From Thioalkalivibrio sp. ALJ7 (GTDB lineage Bacteria > Pseudomonadota > Gammaproteobacteria > Ectothiorhodospirales > Ectothiorhodospiraceae), in NCBI RefSeq assembly GCF_000376865.1, contig NZ_AQXQ01000009.1:1-64000 (forward strand): DNA of 64,000 nucleotides, read 5' to 3'. The notes beneath the pieces are model-generated. The model ran no database searches. It saw nothing but the letters and a program-made list of their open reading frames with translations, and was not told where the DNA came from. The position numbers and the translations under genes are program-made. This document shows positions 55,982 to 64,000 of the stretch, in pieces; positions within the stretch are counted from its first letter, which is position 1; each line of letters opens with the position of its first letter.

Positions 55982-56663
55982 TGTGCGTGTCCTCGTCGAG
56001 TTGCAGCGGCGCGCCCAGCGGCGTGCCATCGGCCTGCAGGATCCGCCCGGACCACTGAATTTCGCCTGAACACACTCGGCGAACCACCTCGGGATACAGT
56101 CGGTGCTCGGCCCGTTGCACCCGGGCGGCCAGGGTGTCGGCGGTATCGTCGGATACGACCGGCACACGAGCCTGCATGATGACTGGGCCGCCATCCAACT
56201 CTGGCGTCACAAAATGCACACTGGCGCCGTGTTCGGTCTCGCCGTCGGCCAGGGCACGGGCATGGGTATCCAGACCACGATACTTGGGCAGTAGCGAGGG
56301 ATGAATGTTCAGCATGCGGCCGGTAAATCGGTCCACAAAGCCCGGGGTCAGGATGCGCATGAACCCGGCGAGAATGACCCAATCCGGGGCGTAGCCTTCA
56401 ATGGCGGTGGCGAGATCGGCGTCGAAGGCCTCGCGCGTCGGGTAGTCGCGGTGGTTCAGCACTTGGGACGGGATGCCGTGTTGCTCGGCGAAGCCAAGCC
56501 CGCCGGCATCCGGACGGTTGCTGACCACACCCACGATCCGGGCCGGGATCTGGCCCTGCTCGCAGGCCTCGATCAGCGCGCCCAGGTTGCTGCCGCGTCC
56601 GGAGATCAGGACCACCAGGCGTTGCGGCGTTTCAGCGGTGATTTGCCCGGGGGCTTCGGTCAT
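55953..56663 (-). CDS. purN: Phosphoribosylglycinamide formyltransferase PurN
   Basis: PurN transfers a formyl group from 10-formyl-THF to GAR, step three of de novo purine synthesis. The 236-residue product has the phosphate-binding [12 protein letters not shown] near residues 19-30 and the catalytic segment [16 protein letters not shown] with the conserved Asn and His. The C-terminus is about 25 residues longer than in E. coli (212). It overlaps purM by four bases. Confidence 0.96.
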   Translation of the reverse strand: MTEAPGQITAETPQRLVVLISGRGSNLGALIEACEQGQIPARIVGVVSNRPDAGGLGFAEQHGIPSQVLNHRDYPTREAFDADLATAIEGYAPDWVILAGFMRILTPGFVDRFTGRMLNIHPSLLPKYRGLDTHARALADGETEHGASVHFVTPELDGGPVIMQARVPVVSDDTADTLAARVQRAEHRLYPEVVRRVCSGEIQWSGRILQADGTPLGAPLQLDEDTHNASPPQPAG

Positions 56664-57718
56664 GCGGTGGCGTAGGTCACGCTGGGCTGGAAGTCGTCGC
56701 GCTCGCGGATCACGCCGATCGGCCAGCTACGGATGCCGGCTCGCGCGAGTTCTGTGCTGGCGGCTTCGACTCGATCCTCCGGGAGGATCACGGTCATGCC
56801 GATGCCACAGTTGAAGGTGCGCAGCATTTCTTCGTCGGCGATGTCGCCGGCCTGCTGCAGCCAGTTGAAGACCGGGGGGCGTGCCCAGCTGTTCGGGTCG
56901 ATGCGCGCGCCGAGGGTGTCCGGCAGAACACGGGGGAGGTTCTCGGTCAGACCGCCGCCCGTGATATGGGCCATCGCATGCACCGGGAAATGCTGCAAGA
57001 GCTCCAACAACGGGCGAACGTAGATCCGGGTGGGGGCCATCAGCGCGTCGCCCAGGGTCTTGCCGTCGCCATCCGGCAGGGCGTCGTCCAGGCTCGCACC
57101 GGAATGCTCCAGCACGCGCCGGATCAGCGAATAGCCATTGGAATGCGGTCCGGTGGCTTCCAGGCCCAGAACCACGTCTCCGGCCGCGACCTGGCTACCG
57201 TCGATCAGGGCGTCTTTTTCCGCGATGCCGACCGCGAAGCCGGCCACGTCGTAGTCCTCGCCCTGGTACATCCCGGGCATCTCGGCGGTCTCGCCGCCGA
57301 TCAGCGCGCAGCCCGCCTGTTCGCAGCCCTCGGCGATGCCGGTGACCACGTCCGCGGCAATATCCACGTCCAGGTGGCCGGTGGCGTAGTAGTCGAGGAA
57401 GAACAACGGTTCTGCCCCCTGGACCACGATGTCGTTCACGCACATTGCGACCAGGTCGATGCCGATGCTGTCGTGGCGGCCGGTCTCCTGCGCCAGGCGC
57501 AGCTTGGTACCCACCCCGTCGGTCCCGGAGACCAGAACGGGCTGCTTGTAACGGTCCATCGGCAGCTCGAACAGGGCACCGAAGCCACCCAACCCGGCCA
57601 TCACGCCGGGACGCTGGGTGCGCGCCGCATGCGGCTTGATGCGTTCGACCAGCTCGGCGCCGGCCTCGATATCGACACCGGCCTCGCGGTAGGTCAGGCC
57701 TGAACGGGATTCGGACAT
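56660..57718 (-). CDS. purM: Phosphoribosylformylglycinamidine cyclo-ligase PurM
   Basis: PurM makes AIR from FGAM with ATP, step five of purine synthesis. The 352-residue product starts with the typical [20 protein letters not shown] and has the ATP-site signatures [21 protein letters not shown] and the C-terminal [16 protein letters not shown]. The frame is open to 57919 but the start at 57718 matches the family (E. coli 345). It is the first gene of purM-purN-DUF3108 and diverges from the DUF2066 gene across 184 bp. Confidence 0.97.
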   Translation of the reverse strand: MSESRSGLTYREAGVDIEAGAELVERIKPHAARTQRPGVMAGLGGFGALFELPMDRYKQPVLVSGTDGVGTKLRLAQETGRHDSIGIDLVAMCVNDIVVQGAEPLFFLDYYATGHLDVDIAADVVTGIAEGCEQAGCALIGGETAEMPGMYQGEDYDVAGFAVGIAEKDALIDGSQVAAGDVVLGLEATGPHSNGYSLIRRVLEHSGASLDDALPDGDGKTLGDALMAPTRIYVRPLLELLQHFPVHAMAHITGGGLTENLPRVLPDTLGARIDPNSWARPPVFNWLQQAGDIADEEMLRTFNCGIGMTVILPEDRVEAASTELARAGIRSWPIGVIRERDDFQPSVTYATA

Positions 57719-57902
57719 GGGTTCCCCGATGTTGGATGAGCGCGGTTGGACGGCCGCGCGCTGCGGCGGTCTCGCAGAACCCGGCATGGTAGCGAGCCGG
57801 ATGCGGGCGTGCAAAGCGACAAGCCCATCCATGCGTGTTGTGACAGGGTTTTGCGCCGCGCCTGTGGTATTTTGGGCGCCTTTCGAACAACCGATCACCA
57901 TC

Positions 57903-58934
57903 ATGCCAACGCATCGCAAATTGCACTCGTTCTCGGCGTTCCTGTTTAGCCTGGCTTTGTTGCTTCTGGCCCCCCTGGCGCAGGCTCAGGAGTCACTGGT
58001 CGTGACGGTCGCGGCCGAAGACGATGCCTCTGCGCTGGAGCAGGGGCTGGAACAGGCGCTTGTTCGCCTGGCCGGGCTGCGTTCGGAGTCGGTCCACGAA
58101 CTGGTCGAGGCGCTCCTCGCCGAGCGCGATGACGAGGGCTGGATTGCCGCGCTCGAGCGGCGCCAGCAGGTGGAGGATGACCGCTGGCGCCTGGAGTTTG
58201 ACCCCTTCCGTCTGCGCACCGCGCTGCGTGATGCCGGCGTGCCAGCGGTGCTGGGTGAGCGCCCAGGGCTCCTGGTCTGGGCGGTTTACGACCAGGGCGG
58301 GCAGCGCGACCTGCTGGGCGATGCGGTGGATGGCCCGGGTGTCCTGCGGGCGCTGCAGGATCTGGCCGAGGCGCGCGACATGCCCCTGCTGTTCCCGCTG
58401 GGGGACCTGGAGGACCGACGTGCGGCGCAGCCATCCGACATCGTTGGGGGCGTAACCGAGCCCCTGGTCGATGCCGCCCGCCGCTATGAGGCGGACGGCG
58501 TCATTTTGTTGCACGTGCGCGAGACGGCGGGCGAGACCGAGGCGCGGGCCATTGCCGTGCATGATGATCGTGAGTTCCGCGGTTCCGCCCGCGGGGATGC
58601 TCCCGAGGGGTCCGCTCGCGAGGCGGTCGCCCTGGTTCTGGATCAGGTGGCCGAGCGCTTGGCCCGGGTGCCCGCCGATCCCGACTGGGTGCGTCTGGGC
58701 TTTTCCGGGGTGCAGGGCTATGCGGCCTTCGAACGCTTGCGCGCGGAGTTGACGCGTCTGCAGGCAGTGGAGGTGGCACGCCTGGACGCGCTGGCGGGCA
58801 ATACCGTGGTACTGCAGGTGCGCAGTGGGCTGGACCAGGACGACCTGGTCGATCTGCTGCGTGGCTCGGGCTTCGCGCGGGCCGAGGTGCCGGAGGATGC
58901 GCCCGAGGCAGACGCCTGGCTCGATCGGCGCTGA
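57903..58934 (+). CDS. DUF2066-family exported protein
   Basis: The 343-residue product has an N-terminal signal peptide (hydrophobic core about 11-26, cleavage near AQA) and a soluble alpha/beta periplasmic domain with the DUF2066 features ([20 protein letters not shown] near residue 97, [11 protein letters not shown]). The function of DUF2066 is unknown; the gene is regularly found next to purM and a PgsA-like or PerM gene, as here. The open frame upstream to 57717 is not supported. It starts a chain with the pgsA-like gene, perM and hda. Confidence 0.85.
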   Translation: MPTHRKLHSFSAFLFSLALLLLAPLAQAQESLVVTVAAEDDASALEQGLEQALVRLAGLRSESVHELVEALLAERDDEGWIAALERRQQVEDDRWRLEFDPFRLRTALRDAGVPAVLGERPGLLVWAVYDQGGQRDLLGDAVDGPGVLRALQDLAEARDMPLLFPLGDLEDRRAAQPSDIVGGVTEPLVDAARRYEADGVILLHVRETAGETEARAIAVHDDREFRGSARGDAPEGSAREAVALVLDQVAERLARVPADPDWVRLGFSGVQGYAAFERLRAELTRLQAVEVARLDALAGNTVVLQVRSGLDQDDLVDLLRGSGFARAEVPEDAPEADAWLDRR

Positions 58935-58954
58935 TCGACGGTTGCCACGCACGG

Positions 58955-59545
58955 ATGCTGCCCCGTCACCAGATCCCGAATGCGGTCACGATCGGCCGGA
59001 TCCTGTTGATCCCGCCGATCGTCTGGCTATTGGTGCAAGAACACTATTGGATAGCGGTGGTGCTGCTGGCGATTGCAGGGCTCAGTGACGCCCTGGATGG
59101 CTGGCTGGTGCGGCGCTATGGCTGGCATACGCGTCTGGGGGCCTGGCTGGACCCGGCGGCGGACAAGCTGCTGATGCTGGGGATCTACGTAGCGGTCACG
59201 CTGTCCGGCCTGCTGCCGCTGTGGTTGTTGTTTCTGGTCGTGGGGCGGGATGTCTGGCTGACCGTGGGTTCCGCGCTCTACCGCGCATTCGTGGGGCCGC
59301 TGGCGATCCGACCGCTGTTCATCAGCAAGGTGAATACCTTCCTGCAGATCACCCTCGTGCTGGTTGCCATCGTGAAGGTGGGCCTGCTGGATCTTGATCC
59401 CATCTGGGTGCAGCTGCTGGCGATCGTGGTGGCCTTTACCACGCTCGCCAGCGGTCTCGCCTATACCGCCCAATGGGGTCTGTACGCCTGGCGTCACCTG
59501 CATGGACCAGGGGATGCGGCCGCCTCGAACCGGAGGACTCCGTGA
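58955..59545 (+). CDS. CDP-alcohol phosphatidyltransferase (PgsA-like)
   Basis: The 196-residue membrane protein has the CDP-alcohol phosphatidyltransferase motif as DGWLVRRYGWHTRLGAWLD followed by PAADK. The four aspartates (DG, D, D) are in place, while the usual Ala-Arg is Val-Arg. It has about five to six helices. A role in phosphatidylglycerolphosphate or cardiolipin synthesis fits. As only one such gene is visible and its position in a purM/hda neighbourhood is common, a secondary pgsA paralogue is also possible. It overlaps perM by four bases. Confidence 0.88.
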   Translation: MLPRHQIPNAVTIGRILLIPPIVWLLVQEHYWIAVVLLAIAGLSDALDGWLVRRYGWHTRLGAWLDPAADKLLMLGIYVAVTLSGLLPLWLLFLVVGRDVWLTVGSALYRAFVGPLAIRPLFISKVNTFLQITLVLVAIVKVGLLDLDPIWVQLLAIVVAFTTLASGLAYTAQWGLYAWRHLHGPGDAAASNRRTP

Positions 59546-60654
59546 ACCAGGGTGCCCACGCGCAGGTCGGGCTGCTATCGGCCGCAACCCTGGCCGCCCT
59601 GGTCGGGTTGCTGGTGCTGGGCGGTGCGCTGTACCTGCTGGCGCCTATCCTGACGCCCTTCGTGGTCGCGTTGCTCATTGGCTACCTGTTCAACCCACTG
59701 GTTACGCGCCTTGCGCCACGGGCTGGGGGCTCGCGGACCCTGGCCACGGTCGTGATCTTCCTGTTGGTGATGCTGGGGCTGGCGGCGCTGGTTCTGATCC
59801 TCATTCCTCTGGCACTCGCGCAGTTTGAACGTCTCACACTGGCCTTGCCGGAACTGCTGGAATGGTTTGACCAGCGGGTGCGCCCGTGGCTGGAGGAACG
59901 AGCCGGGGAGGCCTTGCCGCCGCTGGATGCGGGGGCCATCCAGGCCCTGGTAACCGAACACTGGCGGGAAGCCGGCGGCCTGGCGGGTGGCGCGCTGCAA
60001 TGGGTGAGTAGTTCGACCGGGGCCCTGGTGCTGGCGGTCCTGAATCTGGTGCTGATCCCGGTCGTGAGCTTCTACCTGCTGCGCGACTGGCCGCGGCTGT
60101 TGGACGGCCTGCGCGATCTGCTGCCCCGGGCCTGGCGCCCAACGGTGCTGACCTTTGCCAAGGAATCGGACGAAACCCTGGGGGCTTTCCTGCGCGGACA
60201 GTTGCTGGTCATGCTGGCGCTGGGCCTGTTCTATGCCGTGACCCTGACCGTGGCCGGCGTGGAGATGGGTCTGGCGATCGGTCTGATCGCGGGGCTGGTC
60301 AGCTTTATCCCCTACGTAGGCGTAATCGTAGGTGTGCTGCTGGCGGGTGTGGCGGCCCTGGTGCAAGGCGATGGCTGGAGCCTGCTGCTGATCGTGCTGG
60401 CGATCTTCGCCGTCGCCCAGGTACTGGAATCCATGGTCCTGACGCCGTGGTTGGTAGGGGACCGTACCGGGTTGCATCCGGTCGCGGTGATCTTCGCCGT
60501 GCTGGCGGGTGGTCAGTTGTTCGGGTTCTTCGGTGTGCTGTTGGCGTTGCCGGTCGCCGCGGTGCTGGCCGTGGCCGTGCGTCATGCGCTGGCCCATTAC
60601 CGGCGCTTGAATGCGGACGCGGCAGTCGCGGGTGACAACGAGGAGCGATCGTGA
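59542..60654 (+). CDS. perM: AI-2E/PerM-family membrane protein
   Basis: The 370-residue product belongs to the PerM branch: helices near 13-70, a soluble loop with a coiled region (about 85-160), and the conserved C-terminal block with GLVSFIPYVGVIVGVLLAG and LTPWLVGDRTGLHP. The GTG at 59542 is preferred, with GGAGGA at 59532-59537; it overlaps the pgsA-like stop and the hda start (GTGA at 60651). PerM next to hda is conserved in E. coli-like genomes. Transport substrate is unknown. Confidence 0.88.
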   Translation: MNQGAHAQVGLLSAATLAALVGLLVLGGALYLLAPILTPFVVALLIGYLFNPLVTRLAPRAGGSRTLATVVIFLLVMLGLAALVLILIPLALAQFERLTLALPELLEWFDQRVRPWLEERAGEALPPLDAGAIQALVTEHWREAGGLAGGALQWVSSSTGALVLAVLNLVLIPVVSFYLLRDWPRLLDGLRDLLPRAWRPTVLTFAKESDETLGAFLRGQLLVMLALGLFYAVTLTVAGVEMGLAIGLIAGLVSFIPYVGVIVGVLLAGVAALVQGDGWSLLLIVLAIFAVAQVLESMVLTPWLVGDRTGLHPVAVIFAVLAGGQLFGFFGVLLALPVAAVLAVAVRHALAHYRRLNADAAVAGDNEERS

Positions 60655-61385
60655 GCACCGGGCAATCGGGTAGCGCTGTGCCCCATCGGCAGCTTCCGCT
60701 GGACCTGCGGCTGCGTGACGCCTCACGCTTTGCGGGCTTTTACCCCGGGGGCAACCATCTGGCGCGCGATGCGGTGGAGGCCCTGGCGGTCGGGGTCGGG
60801 ATGACCGAGCCGCAGATCCTGCTGCATGGCCCGGCAGGCGTGGGCAAGACGCACCTGTTGCAGGCCGCCTGTCATCAGGGCCACGAACGCGGCGAGCCGG
60901 TGGCCTATCTGCCGTTGGCCGAGGTTGCGTCCGCGCCGCCACTGGCGGTGCTGGATGGACTGGAGTGCTCGCGTCTGGTCGCGCTGGACGACCTCGATGC
61001 CGTCGTCGGACAGGGCGACTGGGACGAAGCACTGTTCGGGCTGCTGAACCGCCTGCGCGATGGTGCATGTCGAGTGCTGATGGCGTCGGCCCATGCGCCG
61101 GATGGCCTGGGCAGTCGATTGCCGGATCTGACCTCGCGCCTGTCCTGGGGGCCGGTGTTTCGCCTGCAGACCCCGGAGGACGGCGACCTCAAGCGCATCC
61201 TCGCTCAGCGTGCAGTACTGCGCGGCCTGGAACTGCCGGAGGCGGTGGCCGAGTACCTGCTGCGCCACTACCGCCGCGACCTGGTGGCGCTACTGGAGCT
61301 CCTGGACCGCCTGGACCTGGCCGCCCTGGCCGAACAGCGCCGCCTGACCATCCCCTTCGTCCGCGATCAGCTCACCCGCTCCTGA
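60651..61385 (+). CDS. hda: DnaA regulatory inactivator Hda
   Basis: Hda binds the sliding clamp and promotes hydrolysis of DnaA-bound ATP after initiation. The 244-residue product has the N-terminal clamp-binding motif QLPLDLR (about 11-17), Walker A GPAGVGKTH (about 60-68), Walker B LVALDDLDAV and a C-terminal AAA+ lid, and it lacks the DnaA DNA-binding domain IV. Its GTG start overlaps perM. Inverted-arm repeat R4 begins 3 bp after the stop. Confidence 0.95.
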   Translation: MSTGQSGSAVPHRQLPLDLRLRDASRFAGFYPGGNHLARDAVEALAVGVGMTEPQILLHGPAGVGKTHLLQAACHQGHERGEPVAYLPLAEVASAPPLAVLDGLECSRLVALDDLDAVVGQGDWDEALFGLLNRLRDGACRVLMASAHAPDGLGSRLPDLTSRLSWGPVFRLQTPEDGDLKRILAQRAVLRGLELPEAVAEYLLRHYRRDLVALLELLDRLDLAALAEQRRLTIPFVRDQLTRS

Positions 61386-61387
61386 TT

Positions 61388-61654
61388 TTCACCACGAAGC
61401 GCACGAAGAAGGGCGATTGCACCACAGAGGACACGGAGAACACAGAGATAAACAGGAAACGCCTTGAGATCCGCACGCGGTTGTTGAGCAGGGCGAAAAT
61501 GCATCAAGCGCCGGCGGTCCTTCTCGGCCCCTGACTTATGTCGTTCCCCAGACCAACATCGAATTTTCTCCGTGTCCTCTGTGCCCTCTGTGGTTCAAAC
61601 TGCCCTTGACCTTGACCTGGCCCTTCTTCGTGCCTTCGTGTGCTTCGTGGTGAA
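61388..61654. repeat. R4: inverted-arm repeat between hda and the DUF2069 gene
   Basis: This copy has both arm modules on both sides. On the left, TTCACCACGAAGCGCACGAA is followed by GAAGGGCGATTGCACCACAG and AGGACACGGAGAA. On the right, TTCTCCGTGTCCTCTGTGCC, CTCTGTGGTTC and the outer CTTCGTGCCTTCGTGTGCTT close at about 61654. A 38-bp right segment is identical to R1 (16947-16984). The core, about 120 bp, is unrelated to the other three. It fills the gap between convergent genes; no gene is present. Confidence 0.8.
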
Positions 61655-61656
61655 TA

Positions 61657-62013
61657 TCAGGAAGCAAGCTTGCGGGCGCGGCGGGCGTCGAGTTTGACGT
61701 AGAGCAGGCAGCCGGCGAACCAGGCGAAGGCGGCCGCGGTCATCAGCACGCCGTAGAGGCGGGCATCGGCTGCGGCGGCCAGCGTGATGCCGAGGGTGAG
61801 GTAGGCCAGTGCCAGCAGGCTGGACCAGGCGTGGGTGTAGCGCCGACCGTGCAGCATGCCGCGCAGTGGGAATAGCAGGGGCAGTACCAGGATCACCAGC
61901 GCCACCGAGATGGGCACGATCTCCGGCGGAGCGATCCAGGTCGTCCAGATCAGGATCAGACCCATCAGGCCGAGGTAGGCGAGCAGTGCCAGGCCGCGAG
62001 CCGCGAAGATCAT
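61657..62013 (-). CDS. DUF2069-family inner-membrane protein
   Basis: The 118-residue product has four predicted membrane helices (about 5-28, 32-52, 62-82, 85-107) and a short basic C-terminus, the DUF2069 layout. Function is unknown. It is the last gene of a minus-strand operon after the wrbA and arsC-like genes, all overlapping by four bases. R4 abuts its stop. Confidence 0.85.
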   Translation of the reverse strand: MIFAARGLALLAYLGLMGLILIWTTWIAPPEIVPISVALVILVLPLLFPLRGMLHGRRYTHAWSSLLALAYLTLGITLAAAADARLYGVLMTAAAFAWFAGCLLYVKLDARRARKLAS

Positions 62014-62621
62014 GCGGGACTCCCGGCCTGCAATTGCCGCGTGATGCGGCCGACGCGCTCGCCCAGTGCGTCGGCGATGCGCTGCTCTTCGCGGGTGACT
62101 GGATGTTCGCCCTGGCCGCCGGCCACGTGGCTGGCGCCATAGGGCGACCCGCCCGAGGTGGTGGTGCTCAGTTCAGGCACGGTGTAGGGCACGCCCACCC
62201 ACAGCATGCCCTGATGGATCAGCGGCAGGGCCATGGTCAGCAGGGTGGTCTCCTGGCCGCCGTGCTGGGTCGCCGTGCTGGTGAACAGCCCGAACGGGCG
62301 ATCCACCAGTCCACCGCTGGCCCACAGCCCACTGGTGCCATCGAGGAAGTGCTTCAGGGGCGCGGCCATGTTGCCGAAGCGGGTGGGCGAACCCATCACC
62401 AGTCCGGCGCATTCCTCCAGGTCGCGGGTCTCCGCATAGGGTGCCCCAGCGTCCGGGATCGCCGGGGCATCGCTCGTGATGTTGGTACTGACGGGCGGCA
62501 CGGTGCGGACACGGGCGACCGCGCCGGCGCGCTCGACGCCACTGGCCACGTGGCGTGCCAGCTCGGCTGTGGCGCCGTAGCGGCTGTAATACAACACCAG
62601 GACCTCGGGGGCGGCGCTCAC
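62010..62621 (-). CDS. wrbA: NAD(P)H:quinone oxidoreductase, WrbA type
   Basis: WrbA is a flavodoxin-like FMN enzyme that reduces quinones by two electrons and limits oxidative stress. The 203-residue product has the FMN phosphate loop SRYGATAELA (about 13-22), the GSPTRFGNM segment (about 78-86), TATQHGGQE and the WrbA-typical C-terminal SPYGASHVAG. It overlaps both neighbours by four bases. Confidence 0.92.
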   Translation of the reverse strand: MSAAPEVLVLYYSRYGATAELARHVASGVERAGAVARVRTVPPVSTNITSDAPAIPDAGAPYAETRDLEECAGLVMGSPTRFGNMAAPLKHFLDGTSGLWASGGLVDRPFGLFTSTATQHGGQETTLLTMALPLIHQGMLWVGVPYTVPELSTTTSGGSPYGASHVAGGQGEHPVTREEQRIADALGERVGRITRQLQAGSPA

Positions 62622-62974
62622 GACAGGATCTCCAGCACCTGTTCCGGAGGACGCCCGATGCGGGCACGGTCACCGCGGACCAGGATCGGCCGTTCGATCA
62701 GTTTCGGGTGCTGGACCATGGTCTGGATCAATGCCTCGTCGTCCAGTTCCGCATCCTTCAGGCCCAGTTCGCGGTACTCCGCCTCGCCGGTTCGCAGCAG
62801 GTCGCGCGGCGAGATGCCGAGTTTGTCGACGATTGCGCGCAGGGTGGCCGCATCCGGCGGCGTCTTCAGATACTCGACGATCTCTGGCTCCACACCCTGT
62901 GCACGCAGCAGCTCCAGGGTCGCGCGCGACTTGCTGCAGCGCGGGTTGTGGTACAGCGTAGGGGTATCGGACAT
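62618..62974 (-). CDS. ArsC-family reductase-like protein (YfgD type)
   Basis: The 118-residue product has the ArsC thioredoxin-fold with the catalytic Cys in HNPRCSKSR and the arginine-containing segment ERPILVRGDRARIGRPPE. E. coli YfgD, next to hda, is the closest counterpart by context. It may reduce arsenate with glutaredoxin, or have another role, since no ars operon is present. The start at 62974 gives the family length; the longer frame is unsupported. It diverges from acyP with only 22 bp between start codons. Confidence 0.88.
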   Translation of the reverse strand: MSDTPTLYHNPRCSKSRATLELLRAQGVEPEIVEYLKTPPDAATLRAIVDKLGISPRDLLRTGEAEYRELGLKDAELDDEALIQTMVQHPKLIERPILVRGDRARIGRPPEQVLEILS

Positions 62975-62996
62975 GAATCCACTCCGGAGGACAGCA

Positions 62997-63287
62997 ATGA
63001 CGGAGGCCAATGATAACCATGCCCGCCGCTGGCGTGTCAGGGGACGGGTGCAGGGTGTGTTCTTTCGTGCATCCGCCCGCGACGAGGCGCAACGTCTGGG
63101 CCTGGCCGGGTATGCCCGCAACGAGTCAGACGGCAGCGTCGAGGTCATGGCCGTGGGGCCCAGGGCCGCCCTGGACACACTGGAGGAATGGCTGGCCGAT
63201 GGCCCGCGCATGGCACGGGTGGACGCCGTCGAGGCCGAAGAGCTCCCGGTGCCCGCGCAGCGTCCAGTCGGTTTCGCGACGGCTTGA
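62997..63287 (+). CDS. acyP: Acylphosphatase
   Basis: Acylphosphatase hydrolyses acyl phosphates. The 96-residue product has the phosphate loop GRVQGVFFRA with the catalytic Arg (the VQGVFFR part is near 18-24) and the Asn in GYARNESDGSVEV, both essential in the family. GGAGG at 62986-62990 supports the ATG at 62997; an upstream ATG at 62973 overlaps the divergent gene. Element D starts 6 bp after its stop. Confidence 0.93.
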   Translation: MTEANDNHARRWRVRGRVQGVFFRASARDEAQRLGLAGYARNESDGSVEVMAVGPRAALDTLEEWLADGPRMARVDAVEAEELPVPAQRPVGFATA

Positions 63288-63293
63288 ACTTAG

Positions 63294-63573
63294 GGAGACG
63301 CTGATTTAATCGCGCGTCCGCGTTGGTGCCCCCTGTTTTCCGAGACAAGGCGCGTCGTGTAGCGGGTAGTGGTTCTACCCGCAAGCGGCGCAACGCAGGA
63401 TCGGGGAACAGGGGACACCAACCCCACAAGCTATTGAAGGCAGGGGCTCGGCCGCTTTTGCTCGGGAACGGCGTTGCGGTTCCCTTGTGCAGAGTGACTG
63501 CACGGCAGTCACCGCGCCTTGTTCCCACGCAAAAGCGACTCGAGCGCGGACGCGCGATTAAATCAGCGTCTCC
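63294..63573 (+). mobile_element. Element D: intact 280-bp MITE-like repeat
   Basis: This copy has perfect 29-bp terminal inverted repeats and flanking direct repeats TTAG (63290-63293 and 63574-63577). Against element C it has nine differences over 280 bp by hand count. One is mirrored: position 21 from each end is G/C here and A/T in element C, so the terminal repeats remain perfect. The internal hairpins CGGGTAG/CTACCCG, GGGAAC/GTTCCC and GTGACTGC/GCAGTCAC are all kept. It separates acyP from the last gene and holds no supported ORF. Confidence 0.85.
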
Positions 63574-63589
63574 TTAGGGTTTGGGCGGC

Positions 63590-64000
63590 TTAGTGCCGCC
63601 GAATCGGGCGCCCGGGTGGCGGGATCACCTGGACGAAGGCTATGACGTCGCGCAGGCGGTGGGGTCCGTCCGAGCGGATGCGGGTCTCTGCGCCCTGCAT
63701 CCAGGCCCCGTCCCAGGGCACGCGCGCGGCCCCGGCGCGGGAATGGCGCGGCAGGTCGATTAGCAGCAGCCCGTCATCGAAGGCGACGTCCAGCTCGCTT
63801 CGATAGCGATCGGCGTGGATCTCGATCGTGCGGGTCTCGCCGTTCGCCAGAGTGAACGAAGTACTCTCCAGGGCTCGGTCGCGACCGCCAATTCGCACGG
63901 TGCCGGCGCGCAGACTGACGCGGATCAGATCACCAGGGAGGCCCGCCGCGCCGCTGCGGATGGCCGCTACTCGCTCGGCCTGTTCGGCCGCCAGGGCTGC
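63590..64000 (-). CDS. Partial protein of unknown function (5' end outside window)
   Basis: The reading frame is open from the right edge of the window to the TAA at 63590, so about 136 C-terminal residues are visible. The visible part begins AALAAEQAERVAAIRSG and continues GLPGDLIRVSLR, with a coding-like stretch FTLANGETRTIEIHADRY and a basic C-terminus (PPGRPIRRH). The protein looks soluble and beta-rich; a GspH-type (pseudopilin) relation is possible but unproven. A GTG at 63898 is internal, not a start. Confidence 0.55.
   Translation of the reverse strand, partial: AALAAEQAERVAAIRSGAAGLPGDLIRVSLRAGTVRIGGRDRALESTSFTLANGETRTIEIHADRYRSELDVAFDDGLLLIDLPRHSRAGAARVPWDGAWMQGAETRIRSDGPHRLRDVIAFVQVIPPPGRPIRRH

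Overview
This window is GC-rich bacterial chromosome with compact, mostly head-to-tail operons. The gene families and gene order (ruvB-ybgC-tolQRAB-pal-cpoB-queE-queC; tig-clpP-clpX-lon-hupB; rng-yhdP-nit-tldD; purM/purN; perM-hda) are those of Gammaproteobacteria. The acidic proteins, a YeeE/YedE sulfur-compound transporter, a XanB2-type chorismatase and a periplasmic rhodanese fit a haloalkaliphilic sulfur oxidiser of the Ectothiorhodospiraceae (Thioalkalivibrio-like). The genus is an inference; no rRNA is present to settle it. I see no prophage, CRISPR array, plasmid module or intact transposase.

Layout. 1-8183: ruvB, the Tol-Pal envelope operon and two queuosine genes (queE, queC). 8322-9963: a sulfur transporter, then tRNA-Lys and tRNA-Leu. 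10047-16494: the protein quality-control block tig, clpP, clpX, lon (with a good heat-shock-type promoter), then hupB. 16506-18979: tRNA-Val, tRNA-Asp and ppiD. 19320-26533: fabI diverging from a four-gene Yej-type peptide/opine ABC importer. 26921-29898: a minus-strand operon of an EAL-HDOD protein, a chorismatase and mutM. 30275-33192: a small conserved-looking protein, rpmB-rpmG and a c-di-GMP phosphodiesterase. 33381-36660: a LysR regulator, a glutamine-amidotransferase-like protein lacking its catalytic residues, an unknown protein and an AI-2E-family permease. 36742-48845: RNase G, YhdP, a nitrilase-family amidase, TldD/TldE and an M48 protease. 49187-53524: a cold-shock protein and a rhodanese/GGDEF-EAL/PAS-GGDEF operon. 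53612-64000: a dihydrolipoamide-dehydrogenase-like flavoprotein, purM-purN-DUF3108, DUF2066-pgsA-like-perM-hda, a DUF2069-wrbA-arsC-like operon, acyP and a partial gene.

The window is unusual in its small repeats. Four copies of a roughly 280-295 bp element (A-D) have 29-bp terminal inverted repeats and YTAG-type target duplications. They look like non-autonomous relatives of IS5-group elements and carry several conserved internal hairpins. One change in the terminal repeat is mirrored in both arms. A second family (R1-R4) has long inverted arms built of CACGAAG/GGACACGGAG words around unrelated cores; three of its four copies lie between convergent genes.

Functionally, the window combines envelope integrity (Tol-Pal, YhdP, PgsA-like, FabI, PpiD), proteostasis (ClpXP, Lon, trigger factor, M48, TldD/E), tRNA modification and translation, purine synthesis, and c-di-GMP signalling (four proteins).
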